Origin: Cellulosimicrobium sp. CUA-896
GTDB lineage: Bacteria > Actinomycetota > Actinomycetes > Actinomycetales > Cellulomonadaceae
Direction: 5' to 3'
Assembly (NCBI RefSeq): GCF_001942335.1
Contig: NZ_MKKH01000009.1
Location: 23,766-87,765 of the forward strand
DNA: 64,000 nt
The notes beneath the pieces are model-generated. The model was not told where the DNA came from. It worked only from the letters and a program-made list of their open reading frames with translations, and made no database searches. Positions 39,071-46,750 of the stretch are shown in pieces. Within the stretch, counting starts at the first letter, position 1. Every line of letters begins with the position of its first letter. The position numbers and the translations under genes were made by a program.

Positions 39071-39682
39071 TCAGACGAGGTCGTCGACGATCTTCGCGGA
39101 CGCGCGCATCTCCTGCCGCGCCCGGTCGTCGTCGATCTCGGCGCCGGCGGCGACGAGCGCGGCCCGGCGCAGCCAGGAGAACAGCACGAGGACCGGGTAG
39201 CTGTCGTCGCCGAGGTACACCCGACGCCGCCACGACGCCCACGCGACAGCGCGCGAGAGGGCGGTGACCGGGTCGTCGAGCGCGCTCGCGGCGTGGGCCG
39301 TGTTCTCCCACCCGTGCTCGGCCTCGCTCATGAGGCGGGCGCCGTCGCGACCGAGCGGCCGGGCGAGGGCGGCGAGCCCGATGTCCTCGCGGATCTCCGT
39401 CGCCTCGGTCGGGACGAGGTCGAGGCCGTCGCGGTACGTGCCGAACGTGGCGGGGTCCACGTGCCGCCACGGGTCGTGCTCGGGGAGCGAGTCGACGATG
39501 TCCGTGAGCGTCCCCGCGAGGAGCGTGACCGCACGGAGGCGGTGGCTGCGGGCCTGGTCCCGCATCGCCTCGAGCGTCGCGACGCGCTCGTCCGGGTCGA
39601 GCAGCGGCTCGACGAGGCCGACGGCCCAGGCCGCCCAGGTGGTGTCGTCCCACGCGGCCGGCCTGCCCTCGTCGGGGCTCAT
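39071..39682 (-). CDS. Hypothetical protein, mostly helical
   Basis: 203 residues, intact, ATG preceded by GGTGGAG. No membrane segment, signal peptide or recognised domain. The sequence is acidic and helix-prone (PLLDPDERVATLEAMRDQA, SRAVAWASWRRRVYLGDDS). Its start codon overlaps the stop of a 42-codon upstream frame (ATGA), suggesting translational coupling. It lies between the LuxR-type regulator and the sigma-like gene at the edge of the flagellar cluster. Any role in motility is only suggested by position. Confidence 0.7.
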   Translation of the reverse strand: MSPDEGRPAAWDDTTWAAWAVGLVEPLLDPDERVATLEAMRDQARSHRLRAVTLLAGTLTDIVDSLPEHDPWRHVDPATFGTYRDGLDLVPTEATEIREDIGLAALARPLGRDGARLMSEAEHGWENTAHAASALDDPVTALSRAVAWASWRRRVYLGDDSYPVLVLFSWLRRAALVAAGAEIDDDRARQEMRASAKIVDDLV

Positions 39683-39807
39683 CGCTGCTCCACCCGTCGG
39701 AGCCGCCGGGCACCCCTGCCCCGTGCGCGACGCGACGCAGGCGGCGTGGCGGACGTCGGGACCGCGACGCGCGGCGGGCGGGTCGGCGTGCAGGCCGCTG
39801 CGACCAT
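39679..39807 (-). CDS. Small 42-residue coupled gene candidate
   Basis: An ATG with a near-perfect Shine-Dalgarno (AGGAGG, 7-base spacer) opens a 42-residue basic frame (MVAAACTPTRPPRVAVPT at the start, arginine-rich end). Its TGA overlaps the ATG of the next gene as ATGA. The ribosome-binding site and overlap are the evidence; the peptide itself matches nothing I know. It may be a leader that couples translation rather than a functional protein. Confidence 0.4.
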   Translation of the reverse strand: MVAAACTPTRPPRVAVPTSATPPASRRARGRGARRLRRVEQR

Positions 39808-40084
39808 GCCCCCACCTCCTGCTCTCGTCCCCGTGTCCGTGCCCCCGCCCGGCGAGACGTTCGCCCAGGCCGCAGTGTACCGACGCCGCGCCGCGTCCAC
39901 GAGGCGGCGCGGCGGAGCACCGCACGCTCCGCCGCGGACGCGTCGGGGGAAGTCGCCGGTCCCGCCGTGCGCCGCCGCGGCACCCCCGTGGCGCGCGCCC
40001 GCGGGGATGAAAAAAGGGTGAACCAGAGTGTGAAAGAAGCGTGTACGAGTGCAGGAGGACCTGCTGCCACCCCATCCTTGAACC
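39683..40084. other. Intergenic region before the sigma-like gene
   Basis: 402 bases. It contains the 42-codon frame at 39679-39807. The segment 40005-40060 is markedly AT-rich for this genome (an A-run, then repeated GTGAA/GTGAAAG), the likely promoter area of the sigma-like gene. An AGGAGG at about 40051 is 28 bases before the first possible start and so does not serve it. CATCCT six bases before the GTG could be a leaderless -10 box. Confidence 0.4.
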
Positions 40085-41035
40085 GTGAACTACCAGATTG
40101 CTCCGAGCACGCACCCCGAGCGGGTGCGCGAGGCGTCGGTGCACGCCGTCGAGGAGGGTCTGACGGCGGAGGTCGTCGACGGCGACACCGTGCGCGCGGA
40201 GGTCGAGCGCATCGTCGCGCTCGAGGACGACGCGCGCTACCGCGCCGAGGTGTCGGCGTTCCTCGCCGAGCACCGCACGCACTGGCGCCGGATGGCCGTG
40301 CACCTGTGCCGCGCCAACGCCGTGCCGACGGCGCGCTTCCTGGACGACGTGGACGCGATCGTCACCGCGACCGCGTGGGAGATGCTCGAGCGCTCCCGCC
40401 AGGACCCCGGCTACCTGCGCACGATGCGCTCGTTCCTCGCGATCGTCGTCTACACCGCGCGGCCGAAGGTGCGCTCGTTCGTCGACCACGCGACCGCGCC
40501 GGCCTCGGGCATGGTGGCCGCGCAGCGGCGTCGGCGCGAGCTCGCGCGCACCCGGTCCGAGCTCGCCGCGCTGCGCGGCACGGCACCGTCCGTCGAGGAG
40601 GCGGTCCGGGCGACGAACGAGCGCCTCGGCGCCCACCGCGCCGACGTGGTGCGACAGGGCATGGTCGTGTCGGAGGCGGACGAGCTCGTCATGCGGGGCG
40701 CGCTGCCGTTCGACGACGCGCTCGACGCGGACACCCACGTCGACGACGACCCGGACTGCGTGCTGCACCCGGTCGAGGTCCCGGCGCTGCTGCGGTCCGT
40801 CGTGGACGCCGCGCGCGCGGAGCACCCGGCCCGCGGACGGGTCGCCGCGCTGTGGATGTCGGAGGCGTACGGTGGCGGGGGCCCGCTGCCCGGCCAGGAC
40901 ACCGTGGTGTGGATCTCGCGCACGCTCGGTCTCCCGCGCCGCCGCACGCTCGCGCACATCGAGCGCGTGCGCGAGCTCGCCGTGGAGCAGCTGCGGACCA
41001 TGGGGATCGACGTCGGCGCGCTGGAGCACGCGTGA
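40085..41035 (+). CDS. Divergent sigma-70-like regulatory protein
   Basis: 316 residues, intact. An in-frame stop six bases upstream makes the GTG the earliest start. It resembles a sigma factor only distantly. The block ARFLDDVDAIVTATAWEML matches the region 2 pattern of D-x-D-D-x-x-Q-x-x-x-x-x-A-W-E-like sequences. A middle segment, LRGTAPSVEEAVRATNERL, looks like region 3 of group 3/4 sigma factors. The C-terminal VWISRTLGLPRRRTLAHIER looks like the region 4 helix-turn-helix. No zinc-finger anti-sigma domain or membrane segment. Located at the end of the flagellar cluster and 81 bases before a single-pass membrane protein. A motility-specific sigma factor is a reasonable guess; alternatively it is a non-sigma DNA-binding protein. 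Confidence 0.6.
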   Translation: MNYQIAPSTHPERVREASVHAVEEGLTAEVVDGDTVRAEVERIVALEDDARYRAEVSAFLAEHRTHWRRMAVHLCRANAVPTARFLDDVDAIVTATAWEMLERSRQDPGYLRTMRSFLAIVVYTARPKVRSFVDHATAPASGMVAAQRRRRELARTRSELAALRGTAPSVEEAVRATNERLGAHRADVVRQGMVVSEADELVMRGALPFDDALDADTHVDDDPDCVLHPVEVPALLRSVVDAARAEHPARGRVAALWMSEAYGGGGPLPGQDTVVWISRTLGLPRRRTLAHIERVRELAVEQLRTMGIDVGALEHA

Positions 41036-41116
41036 GCGGTGCGAGAATGCGCACCACGGGGTAGCAGGTGCGTCGCAGGGATGCAGGGGGACGCAGGGGT
41101 ACGGGGGGACAAGGGA

Positions 41117-42300
41117 ATGTCTGACGCAGGGGCGGGGTGGCGGCACCCCGGTGTGCGCGGGGTGCTCGCCGGCGTCGCGCGGATGCCGAGCGCGGCGCGC
41201 GAGCACGCCCTCGCGGTCGTGGTCGAGCAGCACGACGCGGAGCTCGACCGCGACGCCCGACGCCTGGTGCGCACGCTCGGGGTCGCCGAGCCGGACCGCG
41301 CGGCCGCCCTCGAGGTCGTGGGGACCGTGCAGCGCGCCGTCCTGCGCGACGCGGTCGCGGGTCGCCGTGCCGTGGACGGCCGGTCGTGGACGCCCACCGT
41401 GCGTTTCGAGGCGGTGCGCGCCGTCGGGCACGAGGCCGCGCAGGGCCGGCTCGCCGTGACCCCCTACCAGCACCGGCTGGCCGCCGACCGCGCCGCGCTG
41501 CTCGCGCTGCGCCAAGCGGCCGCCGCCACCGACCGCGCGATCGCCCAGGCCGTGCCGCAGGCCGGCGCCCCCCGCCGCGCCGCCCTCCCGGGCATGGTGT
41601 TCCCGCCCGTGCCGAAGGTCGTGGCGCCGCCGACGCTCGTCCCCCGCACGCAGGCGGTCCGCCGCGGCGTCGGCCACCCGGCCGCGGCGACCGGTCCGGC
41701 GCGCAGCAGCCACGCCACGCGGTCCGTCCGCTTCGGCGCGGCGGCCGCCCTGTCCAGCGTCACGCTCATCTTCGGCGCCGCGATCGCGCCGGCCGACGAC
41801 AACGTGCCGGAGGGCGCCACCGGCGACTTCGAGCTGGACAGCCTCCAGCTCCAGCCGTTCGGGCTCAAGCCCTTCGACCTCGACGGCGTCGAGCCGACGA
41901 CCGGGCCCGAGGGCGAGGAGGTGGAGGAGGTCCCGCAGGTCGTCCCTGCGCCGGAGCCCTCCCCGACGCCGAGCGCGACGGCGGAGCAGCCGGCCCGCCC
42001 CGCGCCCGAGCCGGCCCCGCGCCTCGCCGACGCTGCGGCACCGCAGCCCGCGCCCGAGCCGGCCCCCGCGCCGGCGCCCGTGGCGCCGTCGCCCGGTGCC
42101 ACCCCGCCGGCCCCCGACCGGGCGGCGACCCGTCTGACGCCCGGGCGCGACGGCTGGGACTCGGCGCGCGACGAGTGGCAGCGCCTGCAGGACGAGTGGG
42201 ACCGCGCCCGCGAGGAGTGGGAGCGTGCGCGCGACGACTGGCGCCGCGCACGCGAGACTGGCACGGCGGCTGGGAAGGCTCCTGGCGGGGTTCCTGGTAG
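41117..42300 (+). CDS. Single-pass membrane protein with tryptophan-heptad tail (one frameshift)
   Basis: About 394 residues after restoring one G near 42252. Residues 1-200 are a soluble, helical, presumably cytoplasmic region (AREHALAVVVEQHDAELD, VRFEAVRAVGHEAAQGRL). One hydrophobic helix (about 205-225, ALSSVTLIFGAAIA) follows, then a proline/alanine/glutamate-rich spacer of about 110 residues. The last 48 residues place tryptophan every seventh position six times (W-x6, with x mostly D/E/R/A), then every fourth position three times. The topology is that of a membrane anti-sigma factor, and it lies directly after the sigma-like gene. The soluble domain matches no anti-sigma family I know. 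Convergent with csrA. Confidence 0.65.
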
Positions 42301-42330
42301 TCCGGCTCGCCAGCGGCGTCGACGGCCCCC

Positions 42331-42567
42331 TCAGGAGGCCCGGCGCAGCCCCAGCAGGGCCCGCACGTCCGTGCCGTCGGCCGGCGCCGATGCGGCGGCA
42401 CGGTTGTCCTCCGCCACCTGGTCCACGATCTCGGCCCGGTGGATGCGTACGTCCCGGGGCGCCTCGATGCCGACGCGCACGCCGTCCTTGCTCACGGACA
42501 CCACCGTGACGACGACGTCGTCGCCGATGAGGATCCGCTCGCCCACCTTCCGGCCCAGCACCAGCAT
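42331..42567 (-). CDS. csrA: Carbon storage regulator CsrA
   Basis: RNA-binding dimer that blocks translation of target mRNAs, in flagellated Gram-positives mainly flagellin under FliW control. 78 residues, intact. MLVLGRKVGERILIGDDVVVTV is the near-invariant N-terminus, and the C-terminal part has GVRVGIEAPRDVRIHRAEI with the RNA-contacting arginine. ATG preceded by AGGAGG at six bases. The leader holds two hairpins presenting AGGAG, so autoregulation is likely. The last gene of the flagellar cluster. No fliW is present in this window. Confidence 0.95.
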   Translation of the reverse strand: MLVLGRKVGERILIGDDVVVTVVSVSKDGVRVGIEAPRDVRIHRAEIVDQVAEDNRAAASAPADGTDVRALLGLRRAS

Positions 42568-42570
42568 CCG

Positions 42571-42583
42571 CGTCCTCCTGACG
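42571..42583 (-). promoter_or_regulatory. csrA: CsrA-binding-type hairpin over the csrA Shine-Dalgarno
   Basis: In the csrA mRNA, CGTC-AGGAG-GACG forms a 4-bp stem with GGA in a 5-base loop. The loop and 3' side include the csrA ribosome-binding site. CsrA family proteins bind exactly such loops, so binding would block csrA translation. Confidence 0.6.
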
Positions 42584-42589
42584 TCCCGC

Positions 42590-42604
42590 GGGTCCTCCTG
42601 ACCC
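42590..42604 (-). promoter_or_regulatory. csrA: Second CsrA-binding-type hairpin in the csrA leader
   Basis: GGGTC-AGGAG-GACCC, a 5-bp stem with the same AGGAG loop, six bases upstream of the first hairpin. Two spaced GGA loops allow one CsrA dimer to bridge both. Confidence 0.6.
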
Positions 42605-42614
42605 GCCCCCGTGC

Positions 42615-42639
42615 CCTATGCACCCCGTCGTGGGTCAGC
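42615..42639 (-). promoter_or_regulatory. GCT-N16-CATAGG promoter element, csrA
   Basis: Minus strand GCT (42639-42637), 16 bases, CATAGG (42620-42615), which would start the csrA mRNA about 40 bases before its ATG, just ahead of the two CsrA-type hairpins. Confidence 0.5.
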
Positions 42640-43489
42640 GTGCGTCCCAGCCGACGGGCAGCCCCAGCACCTCCACGCTCTCGGGCGTGAGCGTGAGCTC
42701 GTGACCCACGACGACCATCGCGCGCACCTCCGCCAGGCGCCGGACGGCACCGACCCAGGCGGCGGTGTCGGCGGGCTTGCGCGAGGCGTCGACCACGACC
42801 CACACCTCCTCGGGACCGAGCTCCTCGAGGAGCGCCCGGGCGCCCGCCGCGTCCACGCCGATCCCCAGCGCGACGGCGGTCGCCGCCCCGGCGCGCACCC
42901 CGCGGGCACGCGCCTCGGTGGCCGCGCGCCGGTCCTCCACACGTGGGGCCCCGTCGGCGTCGGCCGTGCCGGTGTCCGCGAGGCCGGCGTACGCCACGAG
43001 GTGCCCGAGCCGCGCCCCCATGGCGCGCGCCACCGGGACGGCGTCCTGCCCGAGCCCGACGAGCGCCACGAGGTCGCCCGGCGCGGTGGACGGCCCCGCG
43101 GGCGCGGCCGCCGCGGGCGGGGCGAGGATCGTGGTCTCGGCGACCAGCTCGTCCAGCAGGGCGGCGAACTCCTCGCCGCCGGTGGAGACCTCGAGGTCGT
43201 CCGCGCGCGACGGGCGCAGGCGGTCGCCGTCGTCCGCGTCGTCGAGCAGCGCCGCGATGCCGGCCCGGCGGGCGGCGGGGAAGCGCACACCGGCCGCGGG
43301 CAGGGGCGCCGTCGAGCCGCCCGTCACCTCGACGACGGCCTCGTAGTGCTGGCGACCGAACAGCCCCTTGAACCCGCCGGTGATCACGCGCTCCGCGGAG
43401 ACGATCCGGACGTCGGGCCCGTGGGCGCGGCGCGCCTCGTCGAGGATCGCCTGGAGGGTCTCACCCTCGAGCCGCAATCGCCTGGGCAT
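42635..43489 (-). CDS. FlhF-like flagellar protein with degenerate GTPase domain
   Basis: 284 residues, intact, ATG start overlapping the end of flhA by 29 bases. The N-terminal 55 residues are clearly FlhF-like (LEGETLQAILDEARRAHGPD, then TGGFKGLFGRQHYEAVVEV). Position after flhA is the classical flhF place. The region corresponding to the SRP-type GTPase (about 135-280) keeps hydrophobic strands (LVALVGLGQDA, VWVVVDASRKPADTAAWVG). It lacks the G-x-x-G-x-G-K-T P-loop and the DTAGR motif, and it is shorter than FlhF (usually 350-450 residues). It probably cannot hydrolyse GTP. A structural or regulatory role in flagellar placement is inferred. Confidence 0.75.
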   Translation of the reverse strand: MPRRLRLEGETLQAILDEARRAHGPDVRIVSAERVITGGFKGLFGRQHYEAVVEVTGGSTAPLPAAGVRFPAARRAGIAALLDDADDGDRLRPSRADDLEVSTGGEEFAALLDELVAETTILAPPAAAAPAGPSTAPGDLVALVGLGQDAVPVARAMGARLGHLVAYAGLADTGTADADGAPRVEDRRAATEARARGVRAGAATAVALGIGVDAAGARALLEELGPEEVWVVVDASRKPADTAAWVGAVRRLAEVRAMVVVGHELTLTPESVEVLGLPVGWDAR

Positions 43490-45578
43490 CGTTCACCACC
43501 CCCACGGTCTCGACGAGGGCGTTGCCGGCGACGACCTCGGTGTAGGAGAGCACCGGCAGGTCGGGCAGCTGCGTCGCGGTGAGGCGACGCACGGCGGGGC
43601 GCAGGGACGGCGCGCAGACGAGGACGACCTCGTCGCCGGCCCGGCGGGCCGCGAGGACGCGCTCGGCCACGGTGCTCCGGAACGCGTCGAGACGGGCCGG
43701 GTCGACGACGATCGTCGAGCCGTTCTCCCCGCCGGGCTGGCGGCCGGCGAGCAGCGCCTGCTCCAGCGCGGGGGCGATCGTCAGCACGCGGATCGTGCCG
43801 CCCACGGTGTGCCCCGCCGGGATCGCCGGCCCGAGGGCCGCCCGGGCGGACTCGATCAGGTGCTCCGGCTCGGTGGACCGCTTCGCGGCCAGCGCCAGCG
43901 CCTCGTAGATGCGCGGCAGGTCGTTGACGGCGACACGCTCCTCGAGCAGTCCCTGGAGCACGCGCTGGATCTCGGCGAGGGACAGCAGCGCCGGGGTGAG
44001 CTCGTCGACGGCGGACGGGTTCGTCCGCTTGACCTCGTCGGTGAGGACCCGCACGTCCTCGCGCGAGAGCAGCCGCGCCGCGTGGGCCGTGATGATCGCC
44101 GACAGGTGCGTGACGAGCACCGACACCCGGTCGATGACGGTCGCGCCCGCCATCTCGGCGCTGTGCCGCATCTCGACCGGCACCCACTTGCCCTCCATGC
44201 CGAACACGGGGTCGACCGTGGTCTGCCCGGGCAGGGTCGTCAGGCCCTCGCCGAGGGCGAGCACCTTGCCGGCCGGGGCCTGGCCGCGCCCCGCCTCGAC
44301 GCCCGCGATGCGCACCGCGTACGTCGACGCCGGCAGCTCGATCGAGTCGCGCGTGCGGACCGGCGGCACGACGACGCCCAGCTCCATGGCGATCTTGCGG
44401 CGCAGCGCCCGCACGCGGCCCAGCAGGTCGTCGTGCGCGCCGGTCACGAGGTCGACGAGGTCGGGCGCGAGCAGGATCTCCAGCGCGTGGACGCGCATCT
44501 GCTCGATGAGGTTCTCGTTGCTGTCCGGCGCGCTCGCCTCGCTCTGCTCGAGCTGTTCCGCCGCCGCCCGCGCGAGCTCGGCGCGCCGGTGGCTCGCGCG
44601 GATCTGCTGCGCGGCGACGAGCAGCCCGACGCCGAGGACGAGGAACGGCAGGCGGGGCATGCCCTCGATGAACGACATGGCGATCGCCGCGACCCCGGCG
44701 ATGGCGACGGCCTGGCTCGACTGCACGAGCTGGCTCGAGGCCTGGGAGCCGACGTCGCCCTCGTCGGAGTTCGAGCGCGTGACGATCATGCCCGTCGCGA
44801 CCGCCATGAGCAGCGCCGGGACCTGTGTCACGAGGCCGTCGCCGATGGTGAGGATCGAGTACGTGTCGACCGAGTCCATGACGGGCAGCCCGTGCATCAC
44901 CACGCCGATGACGATGCCGCCGACGAGGTTGATGAGCGTGATGACGATGCCCGCGATCGCGTCGCCCTTGACGAACTTCGACGCGCCGTCCATCGCGCCG
45001 TAGAAGTCGGCCTCCGCGGAGATCTCGGCACGCCGGGCGCGGGCGTCCTTCTCGCTGATGAGGCCCGCGTTGAGGTCGGCGTCGATCGCCATCTGCTTGC
45101 CGGGCATCGCGTCGAGCGTGAAGCGCGCGCCCACCTCGGCCACGCGCTCGGCGCCCTTGGTGATGACGAGGAACTGGATGACGACGAGGATGAGGAACAC
45201 GACCATGCCGATGACGAAGTTGCCGTCGACGACGATGTGGCCGAACGCGCCGATGACCTCGCCCGCGTACCCGTCCCCGAGCACGAGGCGCGTCGAGGCG
45301 ACGTTGAGCCCGAGCCGGAACAGGGTCGCGACCAGCAGCAGCGACGGGAAGACCGAGAAGTCGAGCGGCTTCTTGACGAACATCGACGTCAGCAGGATCA
45401 CGAGCGACAGCAGGATGTTGACGATGATGAGCACGTCGAGCATCGCCGCCGGGACCGGCACGACGAGCAGCAGCACGATGCCGACGACGCCGAGCGGGAC
45501 GGCCACCATGGTCAGGGACTTGTTTCGCACGCGGGACGCTGGTCCTTCCGGGTCCTGGGGCGGCGCCGCGGGTGCCAC
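43461..45578 (-). CDS. flhA: Flagellar export gate protein FlhA
   Basis: Major export-gate membrane protein of the flagellar type III apparatus. 705 residues, intact. Eight membrane segments occupy about 25-325, with the conserved SVFPSLLLVATLFRLGLNVA, then the FHIPEP-type loop (RFTLDAMPGKQMAIDADL). The cytoplasmic C-domain (about 345-705) binds export substrates. The GTG at 45578 lies eight bases after a CATAGG element. An alternative GTG at 45530 gives RNKSLTMVAVPLG at the very start, which matches typical FlhA N-termini. Confidence 0.95.
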   Translation of the reverse strand: MAPAAPPQDPEGPASRVRNKSLTMVAVPLGVVGIVLLLVVPVPAAMLDVLIIVNILLSLVILLTSMFVKKPLDFSVFPSLLLVATLFRLGLNVASTRLVLGDGYAGEVIGAFGHIVVDGNFVIGMVVFLILVVIQFLVITKGAERVAEVGARFTLDAMPGKQMAIDADLNAGLISEKDARARRAEISAEADFYGAMDGASKFVKGDAIAGIVITLINLVGGIVIGVVMHGLPVMDSVDTYSILTIGDGLVTQVPALLMAVATGMIVTRSNSDEGDVGSQASSQLVQSSQAVAIAGVAAIAMSFIEGMPRLPFLVLGVGLLVAAQQIRASHRRAELARAAAEQLEQSEASAPDSNENLIEQMRVHALEILLAPDLVDLVTGAHDDLLGRVRALRRKIAMELGVVVPPVRTRDSIELPASTYAVRIAGVEAGRGQAPAGKVLALGEGLTTLPGQTTVDPVFGMEGKWVPVEMRHSAEMAGATVIDRVSVLVTHLSAIITAHAARLLSREDVRVLTDEVKRTNPSAVDELTPALLSLAEIQRVLQGLLEERVAVNDLPRIYEALALAAKRSTEPEHLIESARAALGPAIPAGHTVGGTIRVLTIAPALEQALLAGRQPGGENGSTIVVDPARLDAFRSTVAERVLAARRAGDEVVLVCAPSLRPAVRRLTATQLPDLPVLSYTEVVAGNALVETVGVVNDAQAIAARG

Positions 45579-45586
45579 CGGGACGC

Positions 45587-45612
45587 CCTATGCGTCCCCG
45601 GCCGCCCGCAGC
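45587..45612 (-). promoter_or_regulatory. GCT-N17-CATAGG promoter element, flhA
   Basis: Minus strand GCT (45612-45610), 17 bases, CATAGG (45592-45587), then eight bases to a GTG. It lies in the 38-base gap between flhB and flhA, so flhA can be transcribed separately from the fliM unit. Confidence 0.5.
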
Positions 45613-45616
45613 AGGC

Positions 45617-46750
45617 TCACGCGGCCTGCGCCTCCTCGGCCGGCGGCCACTCCCCCGGCGCGATCGCCGGCTTCGTCATGCGGTGCGGCACCGCCGAGAC
45701 CGCCGCGCCGCGCCGCGAGAGCGCCATGACGAACGCGAGCACGCGCGCGACCGCCATGTAGAGCTCGACCGGCACCTCCTGCCCCACGTCGCAGGCGTGG
45801 TGCAGGGCGCGCGCGAGGGGCACGTCGCGCACCATCGGCACGCGCGACTCCTCGGCCTTCTCGCGGATGCGGGCCGCGACGTGGTCCGCGCCCCTGGCGA
45901 CGACGCGCGGTGCCGAGCGCCCGGGCTCGTAGCGCAGCGCGACGGCCACGTGGGTGGGGTTCACGACGACGACGTCCGCGTCCGCCACCGACGCGATCAT
46001 GCGGTTGCGCGACATGGCGCGCGCCATCGAGCGGCGCTGCGACCGCACGAGCGGGTCGCCGTCGGTGCTCTTGTGCTCGTCCTTGAGCTCCTTCTTCGTC
46101 ATGCGCGTCTTCTTGCGGTTGCGCCGCGCGACGACGAGGAGGTCGAGCAGCGCGAGCCCGACGCCCGCGGCGATCGCCCACAGCAGCAGCGACCGGACCC
46201 CGGACCCGGCGGCCTCGAGCAGCGACGCGACGGGCAGGCCGCCGGCGGACAGCAGCACGGGCATGAGCGACTGGACGACGACGTAGAGCACGACGCCCAC
46301 GACCGTCGTCTTGAGCAGCGCCTTCGCCCCGTTCCACAGCGCCTGGGGCCCGAACGTCTGCTTGAGCCCGTTCACCGGGCTGAACTGGCTGAACTCGCCG
46401 CGGAGCTTCTTCAGGTGCAGCCCGCCCTGGGCGACGGAGGCGACGAGCACCGCGAGCGCCGTCGCGGCGAGCAGGGGGGCCGCCGTCGGGAGCAGCGAGG
46501 CGAGCCCGTCCTGGAGGAGCTCGAGCGCGACGGCCGGCTGCGGGTCCTCGATGACCGTCCGCAGGGAGAGCACCTGCTCGGCGGCCGCGTCCGACGCAGC
46601 GCCGAGCACGAGCGGCACGACGGCGGCCGCCGCGGCGACCCCGACCCACGCCGTGAGGTCCTGGGACTTGCCGAGCTGGCCCTTGGACCGGACCTCCTTC
46701 ATCCTGCGCTCGGAGGCCTTCTCCGTCCTCTCCTCGGTGGTGTCGGCCAT
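45617..46750 (-). CDS. flhB: Flagellar export switch protein FlhB
   Basis: Export-apparatus membrane protein that switches from hook to filament substrates. 377 residues, intact. N-terminal TEERTEKASERRMKEVRSKGQ is typical. Four membrane segments follow, then a cytoplasmic domain with the autocleavage site NPTH in VVVVNPTHVAVALRYE. The C-terminus (VPVELYMAVARVLAFVMAL) is normal. Its ATG overlaps the fliR stop (TGATG). Confidence 0.95.
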   Translation of the reverse strand: MADTTEERTEKASERRMKEVRSKGQLGKSQDLTAWVGVAAAAAVVPLVLGAASDAAAEQVLSLRTVIEDPQPAVALELLQDGLASLLPTAAPLLAATALAVLVASVAQGGLHLKKLRGEFSQFSPVNGLKQTFGPQALWNGAKALLKTTVVGVVLYVVVQSLMPVLLSAGGLPVASLLEAAGSGVRSLLLWAIAAGVGLALLDLLVVARRNRKKTRMTKKELKDEHKSTDGDPLVRSQRRSMARAMSRNRMIASVADADVVVVNPTHVAVALRYEPGRSAPRVVARGADHVAARIREKAEESRVPMVRDVPLARALHHACDVGQEVPVELYMAVARVLAFVMALSRRGAAVSAVPHRMTKPAIAPGEWPPAEEAQAA

